Shown in pieces: positions 25,660-35,552 of a stretch of 64,000 bases of DNA. Position numbers and translations under genes: made by a program. Position 1 is the first letter of the stretch. Each line of letters opens with the position of its first letter. A model generated the notes under the pieces. The model saw nothing but the letters and a program-made list of their open reading frames with translations. It had not been told where the DNA came from and did not search any database. The DNA is from Anatilimnocola aggregata (GTDB taxonomy: Bacteria; Planctomycetota; Planctomycetia; Pirellulales; Pirellulaceae), in contig NZ_CP036274.1 of the NCBI RefSeq assembly GCF_007747655.1, forward strand, positions 8,866,001-8,930,000, written 5' to 3'.

Positions 25660-26664
25660 TTAAAACTTGTACGTGATCACTTCGCCATCCATTCGATTGC
25701 CCAGATAACGATAGTTGTCTTCGTCAATCGTATATTGAATCAAGCGTACCGAGCCATCGCACATGACTGCATTGAAGCCCGACGCGTGCGCGCTGCCGAA
25801 ACTGTAATTCGACAGGCCTTTTCGATCTTGCAATGGCGGAAAGAAACCCGCATTTGTCGAGCGAGAGTTATCGTTGTTCAAACCGACATACAAGTTTTCG
25901 TTATCTGCTTGGTCGGTGCCCGTCGTATAAAAAACGGGATTCAGATACTTTTCTCCAACCATAAGCGTATTCGAGGTGCCATCGAGCACTTGTGACATTC
26001 TGACTTTGCTTTTGCGGAAGGAAATTCCGGTCCAGACATTGGGATCATGGGCCGCAACCCCACTCGAGCCACCACCATCCTGATTGATAGAGCCATCGCC
26101 GCAGTTGACGCCATAGTCGACCTTCGCACCGGCCGTGATGGGCGATGAATTGACCGGTTGATGCGTGGAGTCGATGACGTAGGGACGTGCCGGCCGCCGC
26201 GAGGGACAATGAAAGAACTTCACCGGAGTTTCGACCATGCGCGCCAGGGCATCCAACTTTGCCATTCCGGCTGGTCCCAAGCCAAGGTCGTGCAACGCAT
26301 TCTGCTCGATAAAGGGGAGGATGTTATAGGCCCAGCCGCCCGGTTGATTCTCGGCAAATCCGCCATCGGGATCTCCCACGTAACTCCAGCCCCAGCCATT
26401 CGACGGAAAATAGCCGTGGGTATCGGCATGGTTGTGAAAGGCCAGGCCGATTTGTTTGAGATGGTTGTTGCACTGGGTGCGACGGGCTGACTCGCGCGCG
26501 GCCTGGACTGCGGGGAGGAGCAATGCCACGAGGACGCCGATGATGGCAATCACCACGAGCAATTCAACAAGTGTGAAGCCGGCCAACAATCGCACTCGTG
26601 CGCAGTGGCGCGGTGTGCGATGGAAATGCCACGATCGAATGCCGCGAGCAGGGAGAGGCGACAT
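25660..26664 (-). CDS. DUF1559 protein with type IV pilin-like N-terminus
   Basis: 334 residues. After a short basic leader comes the prepilin-type motif GFTLVELLVVIAIIGVLVAL and LLPAVQAARESARRTQC, the signature of the planctomycete DUF1559 family. Then KQIGLAFHNHADTHGYFPSN, and the C-terminal GSAHASGFNAVMCDGSVRLI typical of its H-x-G-G-x9-G tail. These proteins are made in many copies per genome. Prepilin-type processing and an envelope location are expected from the leader; the function is not known. The gene lies 51 bases downstream of the EF-hand lipoprotein gene. Confidence 0.9.
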   Translation of the reverse strand: MSPLPARGIRSWHFHRTPRHCARVRLLAGFTLVELLVVIAIIGVLVALLLPAVQAARESARRTQCNNHLKQIGLAFHNHADTHGYFPSNGWGWSYVGDPDGGFAENQPGGWAYNILPFIEQNALHDLGLGPAGMAKLDALARMVETPVKFFHCPSRRPARPYVIDSTHQPVNSSPITAGAKVDYGVNCGDGSINQDGGGSSGVAAHDPNVWTGISFRKSKVRMSQVLDGTSNTLMVGEKYLNPVFYTTGTDQADNENLYVGLNNDNSRSTNAGFFPPLQDRKGLSNYSFGSAHASGFNAVMCDGSVRLIQYTIDEDNYRYLGNRMDGEVITYKF

Positions 26665-26715
26665 GCAGAAGTTCCTGACGAGAGAAGAGGGGAAACTGCG
26701 AATGATGAGAAATGG

Positions 26716-27345
26716 TTACTTGCTGGATAAATCAAATGTCAATCCGCTCTCGACATTGGGGTTGTCGGTGGCCACTTCGGCACCGAGCGTCGTTTGGGCA
26801 TTGAACTGAGACGGAATTGTTTCCTGGCCAGAGTCGTTGGGAGCGGTTATTTCAACTCGATACAAGCCCAACTGCATCGCCCGCGTGTCGCTTCCAGCGA
26901 CCTTCATCCAGGCAACGCCTTGGGAGTCGGTTTTGCCGCTCGCTGGTTGAATGGCATGTTTAAGAAACGCTTCCGGGACAAACTGCACGTGTGCATTCGC
27001 CACGGGTTGCCCGCCGCGACTGATGGTGCATTGCAGCGGCATCAAGCCAATCTGCTGTCCACCATATTGCTGCAAGCGGGCCTCGATTTCGGCAGCTGTT
27101 AGGTTGCCGTTGCCATCCCGATCGATCATCGGCAGCGCTGCCTGCAAGCTGGGACAGGCAGCCAGTTCGCCCCCTTCGATGGACCCGTTTTGATTGGAAT
27201 CGAATAGTCTCACCGCTTCAGCGCTCGACTCAGCGGGATCGTAAGAGGGTATCGAAACCGCCGTCGGGCCGGCGTTACACCCAGCAAACAGGCCAGCGGT
27301 GAAAAGGAAACTAACCCGCCAACGAAGTAAATTTCGCTGCCGCAT
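26716..27345 (-). CDS. Lipoprotein with EF-hands and a carrier-like beta domain
   Basis: 209 residues. The lipobox FAGC follows a short signal (RVSFLFTAGLFAGC). Two EF-hand loops follow: DSNQNGSIEGGEL and DRDGNGNLTAAEI, both with calcium ligands at usual places. The C-terminal half has the transthyretin-like pattern of planctomycete DUF1559 partners: ISRGGQPVANAHVQFVP, then GKTDSQGVAWMKV, then LGLYRVEITAP. It is read with the DUF1559 gene downstream and probably works with it on the outer face of a membrane. The EF-hands are unusual for this partner family (inference). Confidence 0.75.
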   Translation of the reverse strand: MRQRNLLRWRVSFLFTAGLFAGCNAGPTAVSIPSYDPAESSAEAVRLFDSNQNGSIEGGELAACPSLQAALPMIDRDGNGNLTAAEIEARLQQYGGQQIGLMPLQCTISRGGQPVANAHVQFVPEAFLKHAIQPASGKTDSQGVAWMKVAGSDTRAMQLGLYRVEITAPNDSGQETIPSQFNAQTTLGAEVATDNPNVESGLTFDLSSK

Positions 27346-27565
27346 TCGATTTACCCAGACCCTGCGACGGAACCGCCGCGAGCAATTGTCAAAAGAAGAG
27401 GGGGAAGAGGCTGACGAGAAAAGCCAACTGAACCTCGCTTACGAAGCAACGTCAGCAGGAAGCCCTAGGATATTGGTGGGGGTAAAGCTGCGGAAAGATG
27501 AAAAGAGTCATAATTTTCATTTTGCGCAAACCCGCTGACGCAACTTGGAACCGCTCGCACTGGAA

Positions 27566-29527
27566 CTATTGTGCCGCAGCTTTGCGGGCCTTCTCGCCCA
27601 TGTCTTCAAGCTGTGGCGGGGTGAGAAGCGAAACGACAATCAGCACCAAAAAGCCAAGCGGGACGGTCACCAGTGCAGGCTGGCTGAAGGGGACGAGAGC
27701 GTTTTCAGCTTTCAGGCCGTAGAGGTCTTTGAAGGCCTCGCCGCTGAGGAGCACCCAGGCCAGCGAACTGAACATGCCGACCAGAATCGAGGCGGTAATG
27801 CCCTGCTTAGTGGTGCGCTGCCAGAACAACAGCATGATGAGGGCGGGCAAGTTGGCCGACGCGGCGATGTTGAAGGCCCAACCCACGAGGAACGTAACGT
27901 TGAAGTTCTCAAACAGAATGCCGAGGACCATCGCGATCGCGCCGACGACCACTGCTGCCAGTTTGCCGGCCCGCACTTTTTCGTGATCGGTCATCTTCAC
28001 GCCAAAGAAGTTCTCCAGCAGGTCGTGAGCAACAGCTCCGCTGGCCGCGAGAATCAGCCCGCTGACCGTGCCGAGCACCGTGGTGAAGGCAATTGCCGAG
28101 ATGATCGCAAACGACAACTCGCCAAAGTGCTTGGCCAGTAGCGGTGCCGCCATGTTGGTGTTCGTGGGATCGAGCACCCCGCTGGTCATTGCCCCCAGGC
28201 CCAGATAGAGCGTGAGGATGTAGAAGAAACCGATGCTGCCAATGCCGACCACCGTACTCTTGCGGGCAGCTGATTCGTCTTTCACCGTGTAGTAGCGAAT
28301 CAAGATGTGCGGCAGCGAGGCGGTACCGCAAAAGAGCGCGAGCATCAGCGAATAGAAGTTTAATTTATCGACCAGATAAGGACTGCGAACGCCTTTGAAG
28401 GTGGGACTCGCGCCGGGCAACATCAGGTCGTTGCCGGTTTTCACGGTGGGATAATAAATGGCTGTTTCGAAGCCGTCTCCATCCTTTAACTTGAGCGTCG
28501 ACCAGGTTTCAATTTCACTTTGCTGAAAAGTGGAGAGGTACTGGAGCGGACCCAACGGGGCGCCTGGTTTCGCACCGGAGGGCAAACTGACAACTCGACC
28601 CACGGGAATGAAGTCGGTCTCGGGCTTTCCTTTTTCGCGCATCACTCCGTTTACGAAAAACTTACCGTTGATGGTCTGGGCCGATTGCACTTCGCGAACT
28701 TGTTCAGAATTCAGCCCCTTCGATTTGTGCCAGACGCGGACGCGACCATCAGGATTTTCGACAAGAAAGAAGTTCTTTGCGGCGTCGCCGGCCCAGTCCC
28801 CCGTGCGTGGCAACAGTTTGAATTCAGCACCAGTTGCTTTTTCGAAATCGTCGAATGACAGGCTGCGGAAGAAGTCCTGCTGGGGCTTGCCCAGATGCTT
28901 GACTTCGGTCGTCAACCCGCGCTGCAAAATCATCACTGTCAGCATTGTGCAGAAGACAACGAGCAGGCCACCCTTGATGAACTGCACCCAGGTGGTCGAG
29001 ACCATGCCCGCCGTGACCACGATCATCACCACCACGACGCCGACCGAAATCACGCCCGCGTAGTGCGGCAGTCCGAGCAGCGGCTTGATGAGCGTGCCAG
29101 CGCCGACCATTTGAGGAATGAGATAGAACAGGCTGACGACCAGCGTGCTGATGGCGGCGGCCAGTTTGATTCCCTTGCTGTGAAAGCGGCTATCGAGAGC
29201 GTCGGCAAAGGTGAATCGGCCGAGTCGTTTCAAGGGCTCGGCAATCACCAACAGGGCGACAATCCAGCCCGCGAGGAAACCAATCGAGTAGAGAAAGCCG
29301 TCATATCCATAGAACGCAATCATGCCGCAAATGCCCAGGAACGAGGCAGCGGAAAGATAATCGCCGGCAAAGGCCACGCCGTTCACCAGCCAGGGAATTT
29401 CGCCGTGAGCGGCGTAGTAGCCCTGTGCCGATTTCGCCTTAGAGCCGAGATAAAAACTAATCCCCAGCACGATCGAAACAAAAAAGGCAAAGACCGCGAT
29501 GGCCGAGAAGGTGGGAGCGTAGTCCAT
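27566..29527 (-). CDS. Sodium:solute symporter (ActP/VC2705-like)
   Basis: 653 residues. The SSS fold is clear: YLGSKAKSAQGYYAAHGEIP, then WLVNGVAFAGDYLSAASFLG, then FTFADALDSRF, with about 12 hydrophobic segments. A soluble insert of about 170 residues (from roughly residue 215 to 385) sits in the middle, as in the VC2705 subfamily. A small YjcH-like (DUF485) gene lies just upstream on the same strand, as in the acetate transporter pair yjcH-actP. It probably takes up acetate or a similar short-chain organic acid with sodium. The substrate is not certain. Confidence 0.85.
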   Translation of the reverse strand: MDYAPTFSAIAVFAFFVSIVLGISFYLGSKAKSAQGYYAAHGEIPWLVNGVAFAGDYLSAASFLGICGMIAFYGYDGFLYSIGFLAGWIVALLVIAEPLKRLGRFTFADALDSRFHSKGIKLAAAISTLVVSLFYLIPQMVGAGTLIKPLLGLPHYAGVISVGVVVVMIVVTAGMVSTTWVQFIKGGLLVVFCTMLTVMILQRGLTTEVKHLGKPQQDFFRSLSFDDFEKATGAEFKLLPRTGDWAGDAAKNFFLVENPDGRVRVWHKSKGLNSEQVREVQSAQTINGKFFVNGVMREKGKPETDFIPVGRVVSLPSGAKPGAPLGPLQYLSTFQQSEIETWSTLKLKDGDGFETAIYYPTVKTGNDLMLPGASPTFKGVRSPYLVDKLNFYSLMLALFCGTASLPHILIRYYTVKDESAARKSTVVGIGSIGFFYILTLYLGLGAMTSGVLDPTNTNMAAPLLAKHFGELSFAIISAIAFTTVLGTVSGLILAASGAVAHDLLENFFGVKMTDHEKVRAGKLAAVVVGAIAMVLGILFENFNVTFLVGWAFNIAASANLPALIMLLFWQRTTKQGITASILVGMFSSLAWVLLSGEAFKDLYGLKAENALVPFSQPALVTVPLGFLVLIVVSLLTPPQLEDMGEKARKAAAQ

Positions 29528-29599
29528 AAAGATCGATTATCGAAAAGAGAGGAGCAGGAAGGCGAGCAGCGGCCAGTTACCCGGTTACCCAGTTGCTGG

Positions 29600-29872
29600 C
29601 TACGAAGTGCTGCGGGGCGTGCGGCAGAGAAGCATGTAGACAATCGAGACGACGAACGCCCCGAGAATCAGCCCAAAGCCGTAAAGAATGGCGACGTTCA
29701 CACCACCCCAAGCAGGCCGGCCCATGATCTCGGGGGAGGTGGCGGCCAGCACCACAAACCCGACGTAAGCAATGAGGTAAAACGCGAACAGCCACAACCC
29801 CATGTGGGCGTTGTAAGACCGGACTGCATCGATGTCGGCGGGGATTTTCGGCTCGGGAGAGGATTTATTCAT
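29600..29872 (-). CDS. DUF485 (YjcH-like) small membrane protein
   Basis: 90 residues from ATG 29872. Two membrane segments: GLWLFAFYLIAYVGFVVLAA and VAILYGFGLILGAFVVSIVY, with the typical YNAHMGLWLFAF start and ending CRTP. DUF485 proteins pair with SSS acetate symporters, and this one is upstream of one with a 72-base gap. It is probably an accessory subunit. Confidence 0.8.
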   Translation of the reverse strand: MNKSSPEPKIPADIDAVRSYNAHMGLWLFAFYLIAYVGFVVLAATSPEIMGRPAWGGVNVAILYGFGLILGAFVVSIVYMLLCRTPRSTS

Positions 29873-30002
29873 AGGGGGCCAGAATAGCAACGCCTGCGGC
29901 GATTGTCACGCGCCGCAGCGAGCTACTGGGGCGAATTCCGCCGACTGGACTGGGAACCAGCCCGCCAGCGGGCCTAAGATGGGGTGGTGGAATAGAGGTG
30001 AA

Positions 30003-30030
30003 GGAACCAGGAACCAGGAACCAGGAACCA
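30003..30030. repeat. Tandem GGAACCA heptamer, four exact copies
   Basis: GGAACCA repeats four times at 30003-30030, in the gap between the DUF485 gene and the large coiled-coil gene. It has the same unit length as the tracts at 23389 and 50281. Confidence 0.9.
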
Positions 30031-30118
30031 GGGGCAGGAGTCAGAGTCAGGAAGTGGTTCCTCTCACGTGTGTTTCTGTTGATCGTGCCAAATTTAAACG
30101 TTGAATGAATAGGTAGCG

Positions 30119-33100
30119 GTGAAAGCGAATCTTCAAGAGCGAGTCAGTGCCATCCACCAGCAGGCGGTTCAGGTACAAACCTGGACGGCTTGGAGTTGGA
30201 CCGTAGGCGTGTCGCTAGCCGCGGCCATCACGGCTGAGTTGATCGATTTTCTGTTGCGCTTGCGAAGTTGGCCGCTCCGTATCTTGCTGACTGCGAGCGT
30301 CGTGGCAGTTGTTGTGTGGGCAGTTCGCCGCTGGCTGGTGCCGTGGTGGCACAGTTCGTTCAGCAATGTCCAAGTCGCGCGCCGGCTGGAACAACTCCAT
30401 CCGCGCTTGGGCGAGCGGCTGTCATCGGCCATTGCCTTCTTGCAACAAGCGACCGATGACCCCCGCGAAGGTTCGCTGGAACTCCGCTATGCCGTCGTCG
30501 CCGATGCCGAGTCCATCGCTGCCGATCTACCGCTCGAAAGCTCGATTGATCGCCGACCTGCCCGCCGGGCACTCGCCTTCGCGGTCGCGCTGGCGATTGC
30601 CGCTCTCGCAATTGGTCTTTGGCAACCAACCAATTTTGGTCGCGCTCTGGCGCGCCTGGTGTGGCCCGTGGGCGGTCCCATGTGGCCGCCACGCAACCAG
30701 CTTGAACTGGTCACAGCCCCCACTGCCGTCGCGCTGGGCGAAAGCTTTGAAGTACAGCTGATCGACCGCAATGGCCACCTACCCGACGATGCAACGATCA
30801 CGTTGCAATTCGATGAGCCCGCGCGACGCACCGAACGGCATCTGCTGCAACAACGGGGCGAGAAACTGGTCTTTCGAATCGAGCAAGTCCTCACCGGTTT
30901 TCGCTATCGCGTGACCGGCGGGGACGACGACTCACTGCCGTGGCACGAGTTGCAGGTTGTGCAGCCACCGAAGCTGACCGACTTAGTCTCTGCCACTGAG
31001 CCCCCTGCCTACTCGGGGCTGAAGCCCGAGCGCGGTGGCCGGCTGGTCAAAATGCTCGCCGGTTCGCAGTTGATGATCGAAGGGCGACTCGATCGCGCGG
31101 CCAGCGCGGTTCGCTTGCAAACGGCGACGAAAGAACCGCTCCCTGAAGTGCAGCTAGCCGCTGACCGACTATCCTTTCACTCACCTGCCAATAGCCCATG
31201 GCAGCCGACAAAGTCGCAGCACGTCTGGATCGAACTGGTCGATGAAACGGGCTCCGTCACCGGCCGCGATGGTCCCCTCGAACTTCAAGTCATCCCCGAT
31301 TCGCCGCCGTCGCTGGCCTGGGATCAGCCCGGCGATCATGGGGCGTTTACCAGTCAGGCACTCATTCCCATCAGTGCCGTGGCGAAAGACGACCTGGCCG
31401 TGCAGCGGGTGGAACTGCACTATGCCTCCATCGGCAGTGAGCCACAGCAGCCGCAAGTCGTGGTTTTGTTTGAGCAAGCCAAGCCGCCAGCCAGAAACTT
31501 TGGCGAAGGAGATTCTCGCCCAATCACGCATGTTTGGGACGTGTCGCAGGCGGTTAAAGCGGCGGAAGGTGCTTCGTTTTCGTTGCAGCTGGTGGCCTAC
31601 GACTTTCACGGTCAGCAAACATCGACGCCGCCGCGCCGCATCAGCCTGATTTCAACCCAGGACATGCAGCATCGGCTGGTGCAACGACAAGGTGTGGTGC
31701 TCGAACAGTTGGGCGAAATTCTGCGGCTGCAGCGCCAGGCGCGCACGCTGGTCAACGATGTGGCCGCGCGGCAGCAGGACGAAGGCAAATGGCAAACACG
31801 CGATCTCGATGCCCTGCAAAGCGCCGATTTGCAACAGCGGCAGGTTCAACGACTGCTGAAGAATCCCGATGATGGCCTGACGAAACAGATCGACCTGATG
31901 CTGGCAGAACTGAAAGCCAATCGTCTGCAAGATGAAGGCATCGCCAGCCGGATGGAGTCGCTGCAAAAGCAAGTCGCGCGATTATGCGACGACGTGCTGC
32001 CGACCCTCGAAGAGCAATTAGCCGCGGCGCTGAAGACTGCGCGTCTTAAGTCGGAGGCGACTGGCGACTGCGCGGACGATTCCCCGCTGTCACTCGATGG
32101 CGTCACCGAGCAACAAAATCTGGCCGTGGCCGCGCTCGAAGCGATGCTCGGAGAATTGGCACAGTGGGATAACTTCAGCCGGATTAGCCGAGAAGTGGCA
32201 TTGCTGAAGCAGGAACAACAGAAGCTGCGCGAGCAGACCGAGAACGTGCGTGTCACGCTGGCCTTAGCCGAGCGCGATGCCGAGCCGCTGAACCTGGCGA
32301 GACAGACGGCGCAGCGGCAACTGGAAGCTGCTCGGCTATATGACAAACTGCAAGGGCGGATGGAGTCGCTCCTCGCCAAGCTGCGCGATAGCGATCCGCT
32401 GGCTGCGGGTAGCCTGGCCGATGCACTCGACGCCGCCACGCGGCTGGCAATCGGCGGGCAAATGCGTTCGGCCGCTCGGCAATTGCAGGAGGCCCGCGCG
32501 GGGCAAGCCGTGCAATCGCAAGATCAGGTTCTCGCCGGTTTGAGCGAAGTTCTCGATCGCCTTGCTAGCCGGCGCGATCAAGATGCCAAGCGGCAGCTCG
32601 CTTCGCTCACTGCTGCTGCCGCTGAACTAAATAACCTCACCCAGCGGAGCGAGAATCTGGCACGCGAAGCAGCTGCCGCGGCACAGGCCAACGATCCGCA
32701 GAAGCGGCAACTGCAGCGACTTACCAAAGACGCTCAGCGCTTGGCCGAGGAAGTGGCCGAGTTAGCCCGCAAACTGGAACGACTCAAAGCCAAGAAGCCT
32801 GGTGACAGCTTAAAGAAGGCCGGGCAAGCGCTGGGCGGCACTAGTCAATCGGCAGCAGGGGGCAATGGAGGGGAAGCAGAGCAACAAGCTCGCTCGGCGC
32901 TCGAGGATCTGCAAAAAGCCAAGCAGGAATTGCAGCAGGACATTCAACAAGCGCAAGAAGATCTGGTTCGCGAGCAGCTAGCGCGGCTGGAAGCGGAACT
33001 TGCTGGGTTACTCAAGCGCCAACAGAACCTGGTCACTGAAACGGAGCGGCTCGATGGCTTCAAGCAAGCGAACAACGGCGCGTTAGGCCGCGCGCAGCAA

Positions 33101-33715
33101 GCTTCGCTCCGCAGCCTGGCCCAAGAACAACGTCAATTGGCCGATGCCGTGCAGCAAAGCAGCGAAGCGTTTTCGTCCGGTGAGACTTTTCAGTTGGCAC
33201 TTGATGGTGTGCGGCAGCAGATGCAGCGGGCTCATCGCGGGCTCGTGCGCTCGCAAACCGATGACAGCGTCATCGCGCCGCAGCAGCAGGCCGTCGCTCG
33301 GTTGAAGCAACTCATCACAGCTGCCCGCTCGCAAGATTCTGCCCCCGAGAACGAAGAGCCAGCCGAACAAGGTCCACAGCAGCAGACCGGCGGCCAGCCC
33401 GAAGTTCGCAGCATTGGCGAACTGCAACTCCTCGCCCAATTGCAAACCGAGATCAATCGCCGCACGACGGAACTCGAAACTGCCCGCGTTGCCAGCGGCG
33501 ATTTTACTGCCGAACAGCAGACGGAACTGCAGGAACTGGCCGCAGAGCAAGGCAAACTCGCGGAGATCATTCTCAAACTGGTCGAGCAACCGACAGCTGA
33601 TGCCGCCGAAGACAACAATTCTCCCGCGCCACAACCGCCCGCAGACACACCACCTCCACCGCAGAAGAAATCCGGTAATCCGCTCGACGAGGAACTTTTA
33701 AAGGATCTGAAGTAA
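30119..33715 (+). CDS. Large membrane-anchored coiled-coil protein (DUF4175-like)
   Basis: 1198 residues from GTG 30119; no strong ribosome site is visible. Two or three N-terminal membrane segments come first (WTVGVSLAAAITAELIDFLL, ILLTASVVAVVVWAV, LAFAVALAIAALAIGLW). A beta-rich periplasmic part follows, then from about residue 510 to the end a long Gln/Glu/Ala-rich coiled coil (for example RLTKDAQRLAEEVAELARKL). The last residues are Pro-rich (PAPQPPADTPPPP). DUF4175-type proteins of this make-up sit in planctomycete clusters with MoxR/vWA genes, though none are here. It heads a plus-strand cluster of four genes to 36862. Confidence 0.75.
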   Translation: MKANLQERVSAIHQQAVQVQTWTAWSWTVGVSLAAAITAELIDFLLRLRSWPLRILLTASVVAVVVWAVRRWLVPWWHSSFSNVQVARRLEQLHPRLGERLSSAIAFLQQATDDPREGSLELRYAVVADAESIAADLPLESSIDRRPARRALAFAVALAIAALAIGLWQPTNFGRALARLVWPVGGPMWPPRNQLELVTAPTAVALGESFEVQLIDRNGHLPDDATITLQFDEPARRTERHLLQQRGEKLVFRIEQVLTGFRYRVTGGDDDSLPWHELQVVQPPKLTDLVSATEPPAYSGLKPERGGRLVKMLAGSQLMIEGRLDRAASAVRLQTATKEPLPEVQLAADRLSFHSPANSPWQPTKSQHVWIELVDETGSVTGRDGPLELQVIPDSPPSLAWDQPGDHGAFTSQALIPISAVAKDDLAVQRVELHYASIGSEPQQPQVVVLFEQAKPPARNFGEGDSRPITHVWDVSQAVKAAEGASFSLQLVAYDFHGQQTSTPPRRISLISTQDMQHRLVQRQGVVLEQLGEILRLQRQARTLVNDVAARQQDEGKWQTRDLDALQSADLQQRQVQRLLKNPDDGLTKQIDLMLAELKANRLQDEGIASRMESLQKQVARLCDDVLPTLEEQLAAALKTARLKSEATGDCADDSPLSLDGVTEQQNLAVAALEAMLGELAQWDNFSRISREVALLKQEQQKLREQTENVRVTLALAERDAEPLNLARQTAQRQLEAARLYDKLQGRMESLLAKLRDSDPLAAGSLADALDAATRLAIGGQMRSAARQLQEARAGQAVQSQDQVLAGLSEVLDRLASRRDQDAKRQLASLTAAAAELNNLTQRSENLAREAAAAAQANDPQKRQLQRLTKDAQRLAEEVAELARKLERLKAKKPGDSLKKAGQALGGTSQSAAGGNGGEAEQQARSALEDLQKAKQELQQDIQQAQEDLVREQLARLEAELAGLLKRQQNLVTETERLDGFKQANNGALGRAQQASLRSLAQEQRQLADAVQQSSEAFSSGETFQLALDGVRQQMQRAHRGLVRSQTDDSVIAPQQQAVARLKQLITAARSQDSAPENEEPAEQGPQQQTGGQPEVRSIGELQLLAQLQTEINRRTTELETARVASGDFTAEQQTELQELAAEQGKLAEIILKLVEQPTADAAEDNNSPAPQPPADTPPPPQKKSGNPLDEELLKDLK

Positions 33716-33764
33716 TGGCAGATCGTAGAATGCAGATTGCAAAACGAGGGGAGCCAGGTGAACG

Positions 33765-34448
33765 ATGAATAGGAAACAACAACTTGCCTCGTGGCTGCTA
33801 TTCGCCATTCTTGCTCCCGTCCTTTTTGCGCAGCAGAAATCGCTCGACGAGCAATTGCTGGACGATCTCAAGCCGCCAGCGGCAAAAGTGAAAGCGCCGG
33901 CTGAGAAGAAGGCTGTCGACGAGAAGCCGGCCAGCAAGCTCGATGATGCATTGCGGCGGGAGTTGGAAGGAGAGGATATCGGCCAGGAGAAGAAGGAAGA
34001 GCATCCGATGGTAAAGCTGGGGCGCGAGATGCGGCAGGTGCAGCAGCGGATTGGGGCTCGTGATACGGCCGAGGGAACCCAGCAGATGCAGCGGGCCATT
34101 TCCGCCCAGCTGGCGGGGCTGATCGAACAGGCCAAGAATAAGCCGCAGGGAAATAAGTCCGAAGATGGCAAGCCGGGCAGTGGTTCGAGCCAATCGGGCA
34201 CCGAGAGTGGCTCGGTCAGTTCGCCCCCCGGGCAACAGAGCACGCAACGGCTGGAGCAGGCCGATCAGACTCAGCAAGCACAAATGAACGAGGTGAAGGA
34301 CGCCTTGCGGCGGATTTGGGGTCACTTGCCTGAAAAAGAGCGAGACGAGATGATCGGTGCTTTGGGCGAGCAGTTTTTGCCCAAGTACGAACGGCTGATC
34401 GAAGCTTTTTATAAAAGACTGGCGGAAAGTCCGCCCCCTGGGCAATAA
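33765..34448 (+). CDS. Exported low-complexity helical protein
   Basis: 227 residues. A signal peptide (LASWLLFAILAPVLF, then AQQ) is followed by a region that repeats the end of the previous protein: KSLDEQLLDDLKPP matches its LDEELLKDLK tail. The middle is charged (EKKAVDEKPASKLDDALRRE), then Gly/Ser/Gln-rich (KPGSGSSQSGTESGSVSSPP), and the end is helical (VKDALRRIWGHLPEKERDEM). It is likely a partner of the upstream coiled-coil protein. No family is recognised. Confidence 0.65.
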   Translation: MNRKQQLASWLLFAILAPVLFAQQKSLDEQLLDDLKPPAAKVKAPAEKKAVDEKPASKLDDALRRELEGEDIGQEKKEEHPMVKLGREMRQVQQRIGARDTAEGTQQMQRAISAQLAGLIEQAKNKPQGNKSEDGKPGSGSSQSGTESGSVSSPPGQQSTQRLEQADQTQQAQMNEVKDALRRIWGHLPEKERDEMIGALGEQFLPKYERLIEAFYKRLAESPPPGQ

Positions 34449-34487
34449 TGGCGGCTGCTTCGAATGGGTGGTTACAAGGACGCTCGC

Positions 34488-35552
34488 ATGAATGATTCTC
34501 GCCGCCAATTTCTCGCCGCCGCCAGCAGCTTGCTCGGTGCCGGTTTTGCGAGCCAGTTCTCTGCGCCGCAGTTGCTGGCTCAACAGCCCCCCTTCGATAT
34601 CGAACGTCTCGCTGCCCAACTCATCAAGCCTTCCACCCAGCAAGCCATTGACCGCGCACTGGCCTGGCTCGGTCGCCGGCAGAATGACGATGGCTCGTTC
34701 GGCGGTTCGGGTTACAGCCGCAACGTCGCGGTGGTCAGCCTGGCCGGCATGGCATTTCTGGCCGCGGGGAACACGCCAGGTCGCGGTGAATATGGCGGCA
34801 ATCTGAATCGCTGCATCAGTTATGTCCTGAGTGCGGCCGACGAGAGTGGCTTCATTTCCATTCCCGCGACCGCCTCGCATGGGCCGATGTACGACCACGG
34901 CTTTGCGACGCTCTTCCTGGCCGAAGTCTACGGCATGACACCTGACTCTGACGTGCGCGAGAAGCTACATCGCGCCGTGCGCTTGATCGTCACCACGCAA
35001 AACAACGAAGGGGGCTGGCGCTATCAGCCCAAGCCGCTCGAAGCGGATATCTCGGTCACCATCTGCCAGGTGATGGCACTGCGTGCCGCGCGGAATGCCG
35101 GCCTGTTTGTGCCCAACGAGACCATCGACCGCTGCATCGACTATGTGAAGCGAAGCCAGAATGCAGATGGCGGTTTCATGTACATGCTCTCGGGCGGGCC
35201 GAGCAAGTTCCCGCGCTCGGCGGCAGGCATTGTCGCGCTCTATAGCGCGGGCATCTACGAAGGGGACGAGATTCGCAAAGGGCTCGAGTATATCTCGCAG
35301 CAGATTCCGCGGCCCGAGGACTTCAGTCGCGATACGCACGCCATGTATGGCCACTACTACGCGACCCAGGCCATGTGGCAAGCAGGGGGCGAACATTGGC
35401 AGAAGTGGTATCCGGCCATTCACGATGTCTTGCTGAAAGCGCAACAGGCCGATGGATCGTGGATGGATCTGATCTGTGCCGAATACGGCACGGCCATGGC
35501 ATGCATCATTTTGCAGATGCCAAATAACTATCTGCCGATCTTCCAGCGCTGA
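34488..35552 (+). CDS. Tat-exported squalene-cyclase-fold protein
   Basis: 354 residues from ATG 34488 (AAGGA upstream). The Tat signal has SRRQFLAAASSLLGAG. The mature part shows QW-like repeats of the prenyltransferase/squalene oxidase fold: RQNDDGSFGGSGYSRN, then TTQNNEGGWRYQPKP, then SQNADGGFMYMLSGG, and QQADGSWMDL. The catalytic DXDD of squalene-hopene cyclases is not seen, so it is more likely a binding or protease-inhibitor-like use of the fold. It has a close paralogue at 50558 ending in the same EYGTAMACIILQMPNN-type tail. Its stop overlaps the next start by one base. Confidence 0.8.
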   Translation: MNDSRRQFLAAASSLLGAGFASQFSAPQLLAQQPPFDIERLAAQLIKPSTQQAIDRALAWLGRRQNDDGSFGGSGYSRNVAVVSLAGMAFLAAGNTPGRGEYGGNLNRCISYVLSAADESGFISIPATASHGPMYDHGFATLFLAEVYGMTPDSDVREKLHRAVRLIVTTQNNEGGWRYQPKPLEADISVTICQVMALRAARNAGLFVPNETIDRCIDYVKRSQNADGGFMYMLSGGPSKFPRSAAGIVALYSAGIYEGDEIRKGLEYISQQIPRPEDFSRDTHAMYGHYYATQAMWQAGGEHWQKWYPAIHDVLLKAQQADGSWMDLICAEYGTAMACIILQMPNNYLPIFQR

